64,000 nucleotides of DNA, taken from the NCBI RefSeq assembly GCF_003574835.2, contig NZ_CP063196.1:2108001-2172000 (forward strand). The letters are read 5' to 3'. The translations under genes were made by a program, and so were the position numbers. A model generated the notes under the pieces. The model ran no database searches. It had not been told where the DNA came from and worked only from the letters and a program-made list of their open reading frames with translations. This DNA comes from Thermobifida halotolerans (lineage in GTDB: Bacteria; Actinomycetota; Actinomycetes; Streptosporangiales; Streptosporangiaceae). Positions 34,700 to 43,869 of the stretch are shown piece after piece (position 1 is the stretch's first letter; each line of letters opens with the position of its first letter).

Positions 34700-34960
34700 A
34701 TGGCCGGTTCAGCGCGCTTCGGCCCGGACACGCCGCCGACCACCGTGGTCCACGACATCCTCGAGGAGGTCTCCAACCAGATCGTCGGTGAAGACGTCGG
34801 ACGCTACGACGACGCCCGGGAGCGCCGTGCAGACCAGCGGCAGGCCGACCGGCGGATACGGCGGATCTGGGACCTCAAGCGAAACGTCGACCCGCGGGAC
34901 CGCGAGGGCATGATCGCGCGGGAACTGGAGCGGGAGTTGCGCGTTCTGCGGGCGAGCTGA
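34700..34960 (+). CDS. Small helical protein preceding a zeta-toxin relic (putative antitoxin)
   Basis: The 86 residues run from ATG 34700, after TAGGAGG. Helical, charged text TTVVHDILEEVSNQIVGEDV, RADQRQADRRIRRIWDLKRN and MIARELERELRVLRAS parallels the C-terminal third of the protein at 38157-38888 (VIRSILDDTAAHVAGVLMRR, RMQEVWKLKSDLGLSRQQMV, HILRLRDELRA). Its TGA overlaps the ATG of the zeta relic (TGATG). This is the same order as the loci at 18752 and 38157. The antitoxin role is inferred from that repeated pairing. Confidence 0.65.
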   Translation: MAGSARFGPDTPPTTVVHDILEEVSNQIVGEDVGRYDDARERRADQRQADRRIRRIWDLKRNVDPRDREGMIARELERELRVLRAS

Positions 34961-35720
34961 TGGCGGACCACGCGGGGTTCCCTCTCGACGGAGACACCCC
35001 CGCTGCACGCTTCGACGGCCTCGGTCCGGGACAGGGTTCTCGGGGCAGCCGAGCACGGCGGCCAGCCGGTCGTCGTATTCTTGGGGGACAGCCTGGCGGC
35101 GGGCGGGTCCAGCTCTCCCGAGCGGCGGTCGGGGTGTCGTCCAGACCGGTCCCGGCGGGTTCCGGCCCGCCCACCCGAGTATCGGGAGTTCGCGCGAGAT
35201 GCCGCCGGCCACGGAACAGACGGTGCGGGAGCGGTCCGCGATGCGCCTGGACCACGCCCACCGTGGGGGCGTCCCGCCGGTCATCGAGACCGCGCTCTTT
35301 GGGCCTGGCGGGTTTCGGGCCATCGCCGACCGGCTCGCGGCCTCGCCCGGACCTGGAATCCCCGAGGTCTCGTACCCGGAATTCCCGCGCCGGGCACGGC
35401 CGGGGCCCGCGACCGCATGGACAGGGCGCACCACTGCGGGAACCCGCGGGCAAGGGCCGGGACAGCACCAACGGCCACGGCGTCTACGACCGGATCCCCG
35501 GCACGCTGTCGGCGCCGGGACAGCATTCCGCCGTGCACCCACCACCGGCCGCAGCGACCCACCACTACGCCAAGGAACGCGGCCCCGACGGGTCCGAAGA
35601 GCCCCGAGCCGCCGCGGTGCTCGAACAGACGCGTGGAACCGGTCAGGGCCTCTTCGCCGCAGTGAGGCGACGAGTCGGCTGAACGCCTACCGGGAAGCAT
35701 CGGAAACGATGCCGGAACGC
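34960..35720 (+). pseudogene. Zeta-toxin relic
   Basis: It starts MADHAGFPLDGDTPAARFDG. Across three frames it then shows GQPVVVFL with GGQPGGG (decayed P-loop), GGFRPAHPEYREFAR, MPPATEQTVRERSAMRLDHA, HRGGVPPVIETALFG, and the late GVYDRIPGTLSAPGQHSAVH and KERGPDGSEEPRAAAVLEQT. The order is that of zeta kinases over their whole length. At least three frameshifts, and a P-loop lysine that cannot be placed in a clean frame, mean it is inactive. Confidence 0.6.
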
Positions 35721-36176
35721 GGTGGACCCACGACACCGCTGCATCCTCTTCCCCGCGCTCGGACGCCGCCCCGGCCGCCCCACCGCCTGCTCCGACACTC
35801 CAGGACCACACGACCGGCACAAACAACCCGACCCCGGGATGCGGTTCGTCATCGCCCCGGTCATCGAGGTAGTCGAGGAGCGGACACAGCCCCGCACCCC
35901 TGGACCGCGGAGCGGCGACGGGACCGTGCGCACAAGAAGACAGCGCCCCGGCAAGACACAGCACACGGCACCCCCCGAAACTCCACGCCCCGGCCCCCCT
36001 CAAACGAGGGGACCCGAACCCGACCGGACGCGTCCCACCGCTACCACCCGCAGGCATCCCGGACCCGTGCAACCGAATTCGTTCGCGCGGAGACCGACAC
36101 ACGCCCCACCGCCCCCGCGTCAGCCGACACAGCACCGAAACCGCAGCAGCCGGACGGTCGAGACCCAGGAGACAAC
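35721..36176. other. No recognised gene
   Basis: GC-rich, Pro/Arg/Thr-coding in several frames on both strands. CCCAGGAG near its end is the ribosome site of the nucleoside hydrolase gene. Confidence 0.3.
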
Positions 36177-37208
36177 ATGGAAGCCCCCCGCGAGGAAACC
36201 GCCGCCGCGCCCCAACACCACAGGAGGAGACCGACCGAACCGGCAAAGACGCCACCCGACAACGCCCCGCGACCGAACACCCCGCGGGGCAACGCGATGA
36301 TCATCGACACCGACATCGGCGGCGACCCCGACGACGCCATCGCCCTCACGGCGGCGGCGCGCTGCGTTCCCGAACTGGCGCTGGTGATCACCTCGGACGA
36401 GGTCGCCGACGCGCACGGGCACGGCCGGCGGGCACGCTTCGCCCGCTGGCTGCTGGACGCCCTCGGCCGCACCGACGTGCCGGTCGTGGCGGGCGCCGAC
36501 CTCGGCAACACCCGCTACTACTGCGTAGAGGGCCTCACCCCCGATACCGTCCCGCACCAGGACACCGACGTCGTGGCCGCGGTGCGGGCCCTGGCCGCAG
36601 TCCGGCCCGGTCCGATCCGCTGGGTGGGCATGGGCCCCATGACCAACCTCGCGCGGTTGCTCGAGCAGGCCCCCGAACTCGCCCCGCGCCTGCGTATCAC
36701 CCAGATGGGCGGCGCCCTGCGCTACCGCGACCCCGACCGGGCCGAGCACAACTTCCGGCTCGATGTGGCCGCGGTGCACGCCGTGTTCACGGCCGTCGCC
36801 GCAGGACACCTGCGCCTCCCGGAGTTCGTCACCTCCGAGATCACCTTCGTTGCCGACACCGAGGTCGACGCCGACCATCCGCTCTACCGCGGCCTGACCG
36901 AACCGGGCGCCCCCACCTGGGCGGGGCTGCTGGCCGCCCACCTGGACCGCTGGTTCGTCCGCTTCCACCCCGCCACCAAACAGCACGACGCCCTGGCGTT
37001 GAGCGCCGCACTGGGACTGCCCTTCGTCGACTCCGAGCCCATGCCCCTGGCTGTTGACCGCATCGGCCGCACCACCGCGGCCGGACACGGAACGCGCGTG
37101 CGTGTCAGCACCTCGGCCCACTACCCCGGGTTCATGTCCTGGCTGCGCGACCGACTCGACCCGGCTGTCGCACCGACCGGCCCGTCGCTGCCTCCGGTGA
37201 AGAGCTGA
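36177..37208 (+). CDS. Inosine-uridine-type nucleoside hydrolase
   Basis: The 343-residue protein starts at ATG 36177 after CCCAGGAGACAAC. The first 40 residues are a Pro/Arg-rich extension; the enzyme proper starts at MIIDTDIGGDPDDAIALTAA, carrying the DTDxGxDDA calcium-binding signature. Further family blocks are VPVVAGADLG, IRWVGMGPMTNLARLLEQAP, LRITQMGGALRYRDPDRAEH with NFRLDVAAV, and FHPATKQHDALALSAALGLP with the late His-Asp. It hydrolyses the N-glycosidic bond of nucleosides for salvage. A start at 36298 would give the plain enzyme of 303 residues. It is intact. Confidence 0.85.
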   Translation: MEAPREETAAAPQHHRRRPTEPAKTPPDNAPRPNTPRGNAMIIDTDIGGDPDDAIALTAAARCVPELALVITSDEVADAHGHGRRARFARWLLDALGRTDVPVVAGADLGNTRYYCVEGLTPDTVPHQDTDVVAAVRALAAVRPGPIRWVGMGPMTNLARLLEQAPELAPRLRITQMGGALRYRDPDRAEHNFRLDVAAVHAVFTAVAAGHLRLPEFVTSEITFVADTEVDADHPLYRGLTEPGAPTWAGLLAAHLDRWFVRFHPATKQHDALALSAALGLPFVDSEPMPLAVDRIGRTTAAGHGTRVRVSTSAHYPGFMSWLRDRLDPAVAPTGPSLPPVKS

Positions 37209-37667
37209 CCGAGCAGCCGCCAGAGCGGACCCGACCCGGTGTCGACGTGTTGAACCGCGCCCGACAAACTCCACGGCGAGGGTCGGCAGGTCTACGAGGC
37301 GTCCCCGGGGATTCCTGGCCGGGAAACTCGTCTCCTCCAGCACTGACCGGGCCCGCGTGGACACCGCGATGGTCATCGCGGGCCCGAGCGAGGCGCTCGC
37401 CTCAGTGATCGTCGACCTTCGCCGGGAGGACGGGTCGACCGGAAGGTCCTCACCTGCGGAGACAGGGAGAGAGTAATCCCCATCGTGCTCGTCTGCTCCC
37501 CGGGCGGCTACATCCCGACCCCGCAGGGGAGACAACCCGTGCCGCCCATGGACGGCGGGGGGGAGGCCACCGACTGCGGGTGGGACCTGGAGTGCCCGGT
37601 CGAGGAGCGGGCCAGGCAGCCCCGGGTGAGGTCTTCCCCAACCCCCTCGACGACATCGCGACGGCCA
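37209..37667. other. No recognised gene
   Basis: GC-rich spacer. The long minus-strand reading across it is antisense to the nucleoside hydrolase and not supported. Some bases near 37680-37800 belong to the duplicated segment described for the next gene. Confidence 0.3.
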
Positions 37668-38154
37668 TCAACGGCTGTCGCCCGCCACGGGACGCAGCGC
37701 AGGCCAGCGGCCCGAGGTGGGGGCCGTGGTCTGATCCACCAACACCGCCAGCCAGTCCTTGTGCTGCGTCAGCCCTTGGGGGCCGGCGGTGGCGGCTCGG
37801 GGGGCGAGTCGCTCCCCAGTGGGCGCGGGCTTCTCGCGGACCATATCGGACCAGACGTATATGGCCTGCGAGGTCAGCGCGACGAACTCGTGGGGGCGGT
37901 CCCGCATGATGTCGTCGTAGCGGGGGGGAACTCGCGAAAGTCGTCGGGGCTGACCTGGCCCACGTGTCCGCCGTGCCGGTCGGTGATGGGCTCCAAGGCG
38001 TGTGACTTGCCTGCTGCCAACTGACCCCCAGTTGGACCATCACCGGCCGCTCACCTGCGGGGTAGGGCTCCACGTTCCCGAAGACCAGGGGCCGGATCTC
38101 TTCGTGGAAGATCTCTCGCAGGTCTTCTGCGTCGACGTCGAACTCGTTGGCCAT
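37668..38154 (-). pseudogene. Zeta-toxin relic fused to a duplicated antitoxin segment
   Basis: It begins MANEFDVDAEDLREIFHEEI and RPVMVQLG. A frameshift gives AAGKSHALEPITDRHGGHVG (P-loop) and QVSPDDFREFPP. A second shift in a run of seven Cs gives YDDIMRDRPHEFVALTSQAI and YVWSDMVREK. This is the first half of a zeta kinase. After that the text GPQGLTQHKDWLAVLVDQ copies part of the upstream gene (GPQGLTHHRTLMAVLVDQ), showing an illegitimate duplication. It starts two bases after the stop of that gene. Confidence 0.65.
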
Positions 38155-38156
38155 AC

Positions 38157-38888
38157 TCAGGCCCTCAGCTCGTCACGCAGCCGCAGAATGTGCTCGACCA
38201 TCTGCTGGCGGCTCAGGCCCAGGTCGCTCTTCAGCTTCCACACCTCCTGCATGCGGTCCTTGACCTCCTGCTTGGCTGCGGTGTCTTGGGTCGCACGCGC
38301 CCTGCGCATCAGTACTCCGGCCACGTGGGCGGCGGTATCGTCGAGGATGCTTCGGATCACGTCATCGGGAGTCTGGTCGTCGTAGAGGATGTCCTCGTCC
38401 AAGCTCATGTCCCACTCTCTTTCCTCGGGGGCGTCGATGTGCACGACCTTGCCGTCACGCAGAGCGTAAGTGCCGGGTACGACAGGGGTTCCGTCGCTCA
38501 GCACGATGCCGGACCCGGTCACGGTCAGCTCCGTGAACGCCAGCACCGGCAAACCCTGGGTGAGGGCGATGACGGTGGGCTGGTCGACCAGCACTGCCAT
38601 AAGCGTCCTGTGGTGCGTCAGGCCCTGGGGACCCTCATCGGTGGCGTCGGCGCGGGTCGCCCCCCACCGGGCACGTGCCTCGCGCACCCCTTGCTCTCGG
38701 ACCGGAGTCAAACCCGCCTTGGTGAGGAGATCGGGCGGTACCAGGGCGCCGTCCGGGATGCCTGCGTCGGTGATGACGAGGATGCCGCTGGTGTCACGGA
38801 CCCACGCCAGTTGCCTGCCGAGGGTGTCGCGCACCTGGTCCGATGGCAGGTACTGGACGGTGGCCGCCCCGACGGTTCGGGTTCCCAA
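38157..38888 (-). CDS. Putative antitoxin of a zeta-type pair (Phd-like start, helical end)
   Basis: The 243-residue protein begins MGTRTVGAATVQYLPSDQVR, and VRDTSGILVITDAGIPDGAL recalls the Phd/YefM-type N-terminal fold. A middle part follows (GPQGLTHHRTLMAVLVDQPT, LAFTELTVTGSGIVLSDGTP), then an acidic stretch. The C-terminal helix region (VIRSILDDTAAHVAGVLMRR, VWKLKSDLGLSRQQMVEHIL) resembles the whole of the 86-residue protein at 34700-34960. It directly precedes a zeta relic. A 20-bp perfect palindrome lies 10 bases before its ATG and may be its operator. It is intact. Confidence 0.6.
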   Translation of the reverse strand: MGTRTVGAATVQYLPSDQVRDTLGRQLAWVRDTSGILVITDAGIPDGALVPPDLLTKAGLTPVREQGVREARARWGATRADATDEGPQGLTHHRTLMAVLVDQPTVIALTQGLPVLAFTELTVTGSGIVLSDGTPVVPGTYALRDGKVVHIDAPEEREWDMSLDEDILYDDQTPDDVIRSILDDTAAHVAGVLMRRARATQDTAAKQEVKDRMQEVWKLKSDLGLSRQQMVEHILRLRDELRA

Positions 38889-38898
38889 CCGATCCCCT

Positions 38899-38943
38899 TT
38901 GTGTCCGCATCCCTACACAAAAAGTGTAGGGATGCGGACACAA
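38899..38943 (-). promoter_or_regulatory. Perfect 20-bp palindrome with A5 loop
   Basis: The arm TTGTGTCCGCATCCCTACAC (38899-38918), the loop AAAAA, and the exact complement (38924-38943). It sits between the end of the fragment at 38957 and the ATG at 38888 on the minus strand. No T-run follows, so an operator, RNA hairpin or processing site fits better than a classical terminator. Confidence 0.75.
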
Positions 38944-38956
38944 TTTCGAGAGGGAA

Positions 38957-39300
38957 TCACCCACGTTCGGGGACCGCAGTCTCACGGCCGCTCTCGAACC
39001 GCTCCCGGGGCCGTTCGGGCGCCGCGCCACTCCCGGACACCGTGCTTTCCTTGGAGGCCTGCACCGCCCGGCGGGCCGCCGGGTCCGGTGTCCATTCGGG
39101 GAGCTGTGCGGCATCCTCCATGGAGATCCCCGGCTTGGCTGCGGTTTGCAGCACCCGCTGCTCGCGAGCGGCCCGTTCGAGCTTTGTCTGCTCGGCGCGT
39201 GCCTGGGTCACGTCGACCTCGGCCGCCTCCTGATGCACGCGCGCAGCCGCCGACCGGGCCTGTTCCTGGGGTGAGCGCGTCGACCGGCTCGGCGCTGGCG
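38957..39300 (-). pseudogene. Coiled-coil protein C-terminal fragment
   Basis: SPQEQARSAAARVHQEAAEV, TQARAEQTKLERAAREQRVL and ISMEDAAQLPEWTPDPAARR, then a Ser/Pro tail to PERG and stop. The 5' part is cut by the ISL3 element, so the product is unknown. The long Ala/Glu/Arg helix suits a plasmid mobilisation or structural protein. Confidence 0.35.
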
Positions 39301-39355
39301 CGGGTCCACCGCTGTGCCACTGCCCGGCGGGTGGTGTGACAGTGGACAGTAGATA

Positions 39356-40797
39356 CGGCTCTGATCCAGTCTGTGTGAGGCCGCCGCGTTCTGTCACGGT
39401 GTGTAGAGGATGCGGCGGCGCGGCAGCTCGAGTCCGGCACGGCCGTCCCCGGCCCTTTTGAGCGCCTTGATCCGGCACACGTTGCCTTCCACACGGTCGG
39501 AGTTCCATTCCGGGGTGAGTCCGGTGGTCACCGCGTCGAAGTCCTGGCGCAGCCCGCGGGCGAGGCTCTGCACCGGCTGCCTCTCGGTCGCCTCGGTGCT
39601 GCCCAGCCACGTCTTCAGGTCCTGCCTCTTCTTCTCCCGCATCATCGTGGCGAAGGAGCGCACGCACTTAGCAACCTGCTCCAGCTGCGGATACCGGCTC
39701 AGCAGCTCCTTCAACCGCACCTCCTCTTCGGGCTTCAGTCGGCTGGGCGGGCTGGTGATCGGTCCGGTGGCCTGGCGGGCGGTCAGCGCCTCGGGCACCG
39801 GGGGTGCGGGCTTCCCGCTGGTCCGGAGTGGCTCGAGGTCGCCGGGTGTGTTCGCTGCCCTGGTAGCCCTGCTTGCGGATCTCCGTGCACAGCCGGACCG
39901 CGTCCGTGTATCCCTCGTTCCACCACTGGTGCGGGTAGGCCGGGTAGGGCTGGAGGAGGGTGGCCCGGTGTCCGTCGCCGGCGGGCAGGTCCTCCGGGTC
40001 GGGGCGTGCGCGTAGCGGCGGACGGTCCTGCGGTCGAAACCCAGGGCATCGGCGATCGCCGAGACACCCGGTCTCCTTGTCCGGCAGGGCGTGCACCGCG
40101 GCCTGGCGCTCCCGTCTCCGGCTGGCGCGGACCCCTTCCATCTCCGCCGGGGGCCAGCGCTGGCTCCGCTCCGGCGTCCGCGGGTTCGGAGGCCGGTTTC
40201 CATGTCCAGCAGGATCGTGGCGTGGACGTGGCCGCGTTTGAGGGCGAAGTCATCCACCCCTAGGACGTGGGGAACGCTGCTGGGCGGCTCGTCGGGCAGG
40301 GCGTGCAGGATCCTGATCAGGGAGTTCGGGTTGGTGGGGGCGCAGAGTGTGCGGGCCAGGCGGGCTCCGGGGCGTCCGACCAGCCAGAGCGCGACGGCCT
40401 CCAGTGCCCGGTGGTGGGGTGTGCGGCGGGTGTGGGGGGCGGGTGAGTCCGTCGACCTGTTCGGCGAAGGTGTGGCGTTCGCACGTGGTGCTGGCGCAGC
40501 GGAACCGGTGGATGCGCAGGTGGATGGTGGTGGGCTGGCCACTGATGGGGGGTGTCCTGGAGTCGGCGCTGGTAGTGGCCGTGGACGTGGGTGGAGACGG
40601 TTCCGCAGTCGGGGCACGGGGCCTGGCGGGTGGTCGTTGCGGCCTTGATGGTCAGCTCGCCGCCGCTGGCGGTCACGGCGTCCACACGGACATCACGCAG
40701 AGAACCTTCTACCGGAGACCTCACTCATTCCTGTGCATTGGGTCCCCGACAACGCTCAGCCGAGGCAGACCACCACAACCAACTTCGATACAGGCCC
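39356..40797 (-). mobile_element. ISL3-family element
   Basis: Approximate ends are GGCTCTGATCC (39356) and the inverted near-match GATACAGGCCC (40787-40797). The transposase relic fills the interior. The boundaries are tentative. Confidence 0.5.
39394..40724 (-). pseudogene. ISL3 (IS204/IS1001/IS1165) transposase, several frameshifts
   Basis: It starts MRSPVEGSLRDVRVDAVTAS with the zinc-finger region APCPDCGTVSTHVHGHYQRR. In a second frame come ARLARTLCAPTNPNSLIRIL, then VPHVLGVDDFALKRGHVHAT (catalytic Asp). Later RLKPEEEVRLKELLSRYPQL, VTTGLTPEWNSDRVEGNVCR and IKALKRAGDGRAG (catalytic Glu region) are back in frame. At least two frameshifts between. Confidence 0.75.
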
Positions 40798-41060
40798 TAG
40801 CACGTCAGGGCGCACCCTGCGGAACAGGTCGCGAAACCGTTTCACCTTGTCCGCCCTGTTGCGGCGGGGAGTCGGCAGCTTTTCGAGAGCGTGGCGGTGC
40901 GGGCCGTGCATGCCGATGACCCGGACCAGGCCGACGTCGCGGAAGGAGCGCATCTGCTCGACCGTGCCGTCCAGCCATTCGCTGCCGGTGCCGGAGTCGG
41001 GGCGGTGCAGAAGTACACGTCAAGGTGGTCGGCGCCGACTCCGGTGTTCACCGGTGGGAG
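40797..41060 (-). pseudogene. Aldo/keto reductase-like fragment
   Basis: GVGADHLDVYFC, then in another frame MRSFRDVGLVRVIGMHGPHR and HALEKLPTPRRNRADKVKRF with RDLFRRVRPDVL, resembling the D-x-Y...E.M..L...G.VRAIG..G part of aldo/keto reductases. Frameshifted and truncated by the ISL3 end. Confidence 0.35.
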
Positions 41061-41106
41061 CAGGTGGTTGTCCCAAGAGCCACTGGTCATCGGTATCGCC
41101 CCCAGT

Positions 41107-41697
41107 TCACCAGAAGAACCAGAGAAGCGCAGAAAACGCAAAGAAGACTGCGGACAGCACGGCCAGGGCCACAAGGTTGAAATATGGAAGGGTCCTGACA
41201 CCGGCCCCGGGACTTTCGTTCCGGAAACTACCTTTCTTGTCCTGAAGATACCTGTTCAAGACCTCCGCGCAGCGCCGATTGCTCGGAAACCCGAAGAACG
41301 CTCCCGCCAGTGACGGCGCAAGGCCAACACAACTGTAGCGTTCCCCCGAAGTCAGGACTACCTCCATGTGTGGCCCCGCCTCGGCCTTCTTCACCAGTCG
41401 AATCGGAATTATCTTCTTGCGGAAGATGTTCTTCACAAGAACCTCTTCTCCCCGGATCTCGACGCAGGTGAAGAGGGTTATTTTGAGTACCCACCAGCAC
41501 ACAACTACGGAGAACAGGGGAGCTCCCACCCACCCTCGAATATCGAGAACCCCGCCTTTATCCATCCCTGCCAGGATGAGGACCATGATGAAGGAGGAAG
41601 CCAGCATGGCAAGGGCGACCCCGAAGGCTGCCAGCCAACGGTTGCGGAGCACGATCCTGCCAGTCAAGAGAACACCTTGATCTTGTCGGGGGAACAT
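41107..41697 (-). CDS. Membrane protein, paralogue of 3116-3667 (possible immunity protein)
   Basis: The 196 residues (or 183 from a TTG giving LLTGRIVLRNRW) have the same plan as the gene at 3116. RIVLRNRWLAAFGVALAMLA leads a first span, PLFSVVVCWWVLKITLFTCV a second, and LVALAVLSAVFFAFSALLWF the C-terminal span. The soluble part has VEIRGEEVLVKNIFRKKIIP, MEVVLTSGERYSCVGLAPSL and GFPSNRRCAEVLNRYLQDKK. About half the residues match. Both copies are lower in GC and sit alone among IS elements. A role as immunity protein is inference. Confidence 0.6.
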   Translation of the reverse strand: MFPRQDQGVLLTGRIVLRNRWLAAFGVALAMLASSFIMVLILAGMDKGGVLDIRGWVGAPLFSVVVCWWVLKITLFTCVEIRGEEVLVKNIFRKKIIPIRLVKKAEAGPHMEVVLTSGERYSCVGLAPSLAGAFFGFPSNRRCAEVLNRYLQDKKGSFRNESPGAGVRTLPYFNLVALAVLSAVFFAFSALLWFFW

Positions 41698-42005
41698 TCA
41701 GTAAAACTGGATTTTTAGCACAACTGGCAAGTGGGACGACCATTGTGAGTGCACTACACCAACCAGGGTGCATTGCACCATAGTATCTGTGACAGGTCCT
41801 GCCAGGAACCCAGGAACGGCAGGAGGACTCCCCAGCCCAGAGGATGTCCAAAAAAGGTGATGCTGGTAGCTGGTTCAGACAGCGCAGCAGAGTAAGAGTG
41901 TGTTTGAGAAGGGCGGGTAACCCTCCGAGCGCTTTGCTCTTACCTGGCCCGGCGGCCCACGCAGTTGGCCGTCATGACGTGAGAACCGACCTTCCCCTGG
42001 CCTAG
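41698..42005. other. Spacer without recognised gene
   Basis: AT-rich start (41698-41780), then GC-rich. The CTAG at 42002-42005 is the left target duplication of IS701 copy 2. Confidence 0.35.
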
Positions 42006-43399
42006 TACTCCGGTTGTAGTTCTGATTCGTCATGGTTCGCGGGTTGCTTGTCTGCGGTGATGGCATTGGCGAGCGCGGGCTTGGTGGCGGCGTCTGAACA
42101 GCGACCAGCCCGCCAGACGGCCGGGATCGGGGGGCACCGCGAACAGCGTGTTGAACAGATGGTGGATCTCGTTGCAGGTCAACGCGGTGAGTGTGCTTGT
42201 CGTGGGGTTCTGGTGGCGGTCGGCGGCGGCCAGCACCGCGAGGAAGGCGTAGGCGAGCACCGCGAACAGGCTCCAGCGATGCCACGGGCACCAGGTGCGC
42301 ACCTGGTGCCCGTCCAGCCCGGCCAGGCCCCTGCCCTGCTGGAAGCATTCCTCCACCGCCCACCGGCGTCCGGCCACCGCCACGAGCCGGGACAGCGGCA
42401 CCGGATCAGGCGCGTAGCAGCGGTAGAACGCCAACTCGCCCGTGGCGCGGTGGCGGCGGATCAGCGCCCACCGATGCCCCTCGGGGGCGGGTTCGGCGTC
42501 GACCGGCGCCCAGTCGTGGCACCGCTGCCCTTTGGCTCCGGTCCCGGCCGGGAGGCGCTGCCATGCCCGGCGGGGGACGAGCGCGGCCAGGTCGGCGGCC
42601 GTGGCCGGGCCACCCGCCAGCCCAAGACGTTCGCGGCGGGGCACGGCCGGCACATAGCCGAGGCGGCGCTGCTCCAGTTCACGGCGAAGGCGCGGGTTCT
42701 GTCCGTAGACCTCATCGGCGGCCACCCACCGGGCCGGTGTCCCCGCGTCCAGGGCGTCGGTGATCATCTCCCCCGCCCACTGCGGTTGGGTGGCGAAGCC
42801 GACGTGGTCGGGCAGTCGGTCGGGGTCATCGGTACAGGAGGCGGGCAGGTGGAGACGGTGGTCGATCAGGGCGTGTCCGGCCCGGGTGGCATAGGCGAGG
42901 TAGACCGCGACCCGGGCGTTCTCCACCCGTCCGGCGGTGCCGGTGTACTGGCGCTGTAGGCCCACCGTTGCGGTGCCTCAGATCGCCGGTCTCGTCCGGG
43001 ACCAGCACCACGTCTTGGGTGCCCAGGCGGGTCATCACGGAGGAACGCAGATCCTCGCGGAGCCCGTCGTCGTCGATCGAGGCGCGCGAGAGCAGAAGCC
43101 GCATGCGGTAGGGGGTGGTATGGCCGGCGTGTTCGGCCAGGGTCCAGCAGTTCTTCCGCGGCAGCGGGGCGAGCAGCCCGCGGATCAGGGCCTTGGCGGT
43201 GTCACGGATCTCGGGGCGGGCCAGACGGACCGAAATCGTGTGGATCAGGTCGTTGAACCGGTCTCGCCACCGCTGTGACGCTACGCTGAGGCCAGCGGCC
43301 ACCGCATGGTTCTTCGTTGTCTTCACCACCACCGATGATCACGCGGTGGCCGTCCGCGTGTCCGGGAAACAACCCAGATCAGGAACTACAACTGGAGTA
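42006..43399 (-). mobile_element. IS701-family element, copy 2
   Basis: Imperfect inverted ends TACTCCGGTTGTAGTTCTGA (from 42006) and the near-complement ending at 43399. The 4-base duplication CTAG (42002-42005 and 43400-43403) flanks it. It differs clearly from copy 1, so it is a related but distinct element. Confidence 0.85.
42030..43332 (-). pseudogene. IS701-family transposase, frameshifted
   Basis: First frame: MVVKTTKNHAVAAGLSVASQ, PLPRKNCWTLAEHAGHTTPY, DVVLVPDETGDLRHRNG. A frameshift near 42965 then brings LQRQYTGTAGRVENARVAVY, RWVAADEVYGQNPRLRRELE and RRWAVEECFQQGRGLAGLDG to the end. All catalytic residues are recoverable. One frameshift separates the first Asp from the rest. Confidence 0.85.
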
Positions 43400-43403
43400 C
43401 TAG

Positions 43404-43627
43404 GTGGAAGAATGACTCCTTTCTATTCTGCAAAAAATGTGGGTATCAATTTGAGATTCGGAGAGATGTTGCGCCGTCCGTTTTGACATAGAATTGAAGC
43501 GCACCGTCGGCCCAATGTTGCTCACCATTGGGGATTCGGCGGAAGAAAAGCGTAGCTAGGTGCCCCTTTTGTGCGCAAGAGGGGGGTGTCGGCTCAGTTG
43601 GAAGCCGACACCCCAGATTGGGGAAAA
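43404..43627. other. AT-rich spacer
   Basis: Low-GC sequence between IS701 copy 2 and the small membrane-protein gene. GAAGCCGACACCCC repeats part of an inverted pair around 43588-43614 (GGGGTGTCGGCT against AGCCGACACCCC), a hairpin just before the next start. Confidence 0.45.
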
Positions 43628-43837
43628 ATGAGAAAACTTCTCATAGTGCTGTGGTTTCTGTTTCTCTGTTTCTCTTTCTTGTACTCTCGGGATATTGCTG
43701 AGCCGATATTCGATGAATATTTCGGTGGCGCGGTTGCAAAATTCCTTGCTGTTCTTGTTGGGGTCCTTCTGGTTTCTATTGCGGCGGCTGGACTGTCCTA
43801 TAGCATAGTCACTTCCAGGCGAGAAAAAGAAAAATAA
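43628..43837 (+). CDS. Small two-span membrane protein
   Basis: The 69 residues from ATG 43628 (GGGGAAAA just upstream) are MRKLLIVLWFLFLCFSFLYS, a short loop DIAEPIFDEYFGG, and a second span AVLVGVLLVSIAAAGLSYSI with a basic tail REKEK. A hairpin with stem AGCCGACACCCC lies at 43588-43614 before it. Low GC content and placement beside IS5 and IS3 ends fit an orphan immunity or toxin-like peptide. The family is unknown. Confidence 0.5.
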   Translation: MRKLLIVLWFLFLCFSFLYSRDIAEPIFDEYFGGAVAKFLAVLVGVLLVSIAAAGLSYSIVTSRREKEK

Positions 43838-43869
43838 ATTTTCTCCGGTTTGGGGAAGTGAGTTCCGGG

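Noticed and set aside
36120-37535. 471-codon minus-strand frame
   Set aside because: It is the exact antisense of the nucleoside hydrolase gene and has no family resemblance; GC-rich third positions keep the antisense frame open.
40797-41060. Intact aldo/keto reductase
   Set aside because: Only a two-frame fragment with the middle of the barrel is visible; no catalytic Tyr/Lys region could be placed.
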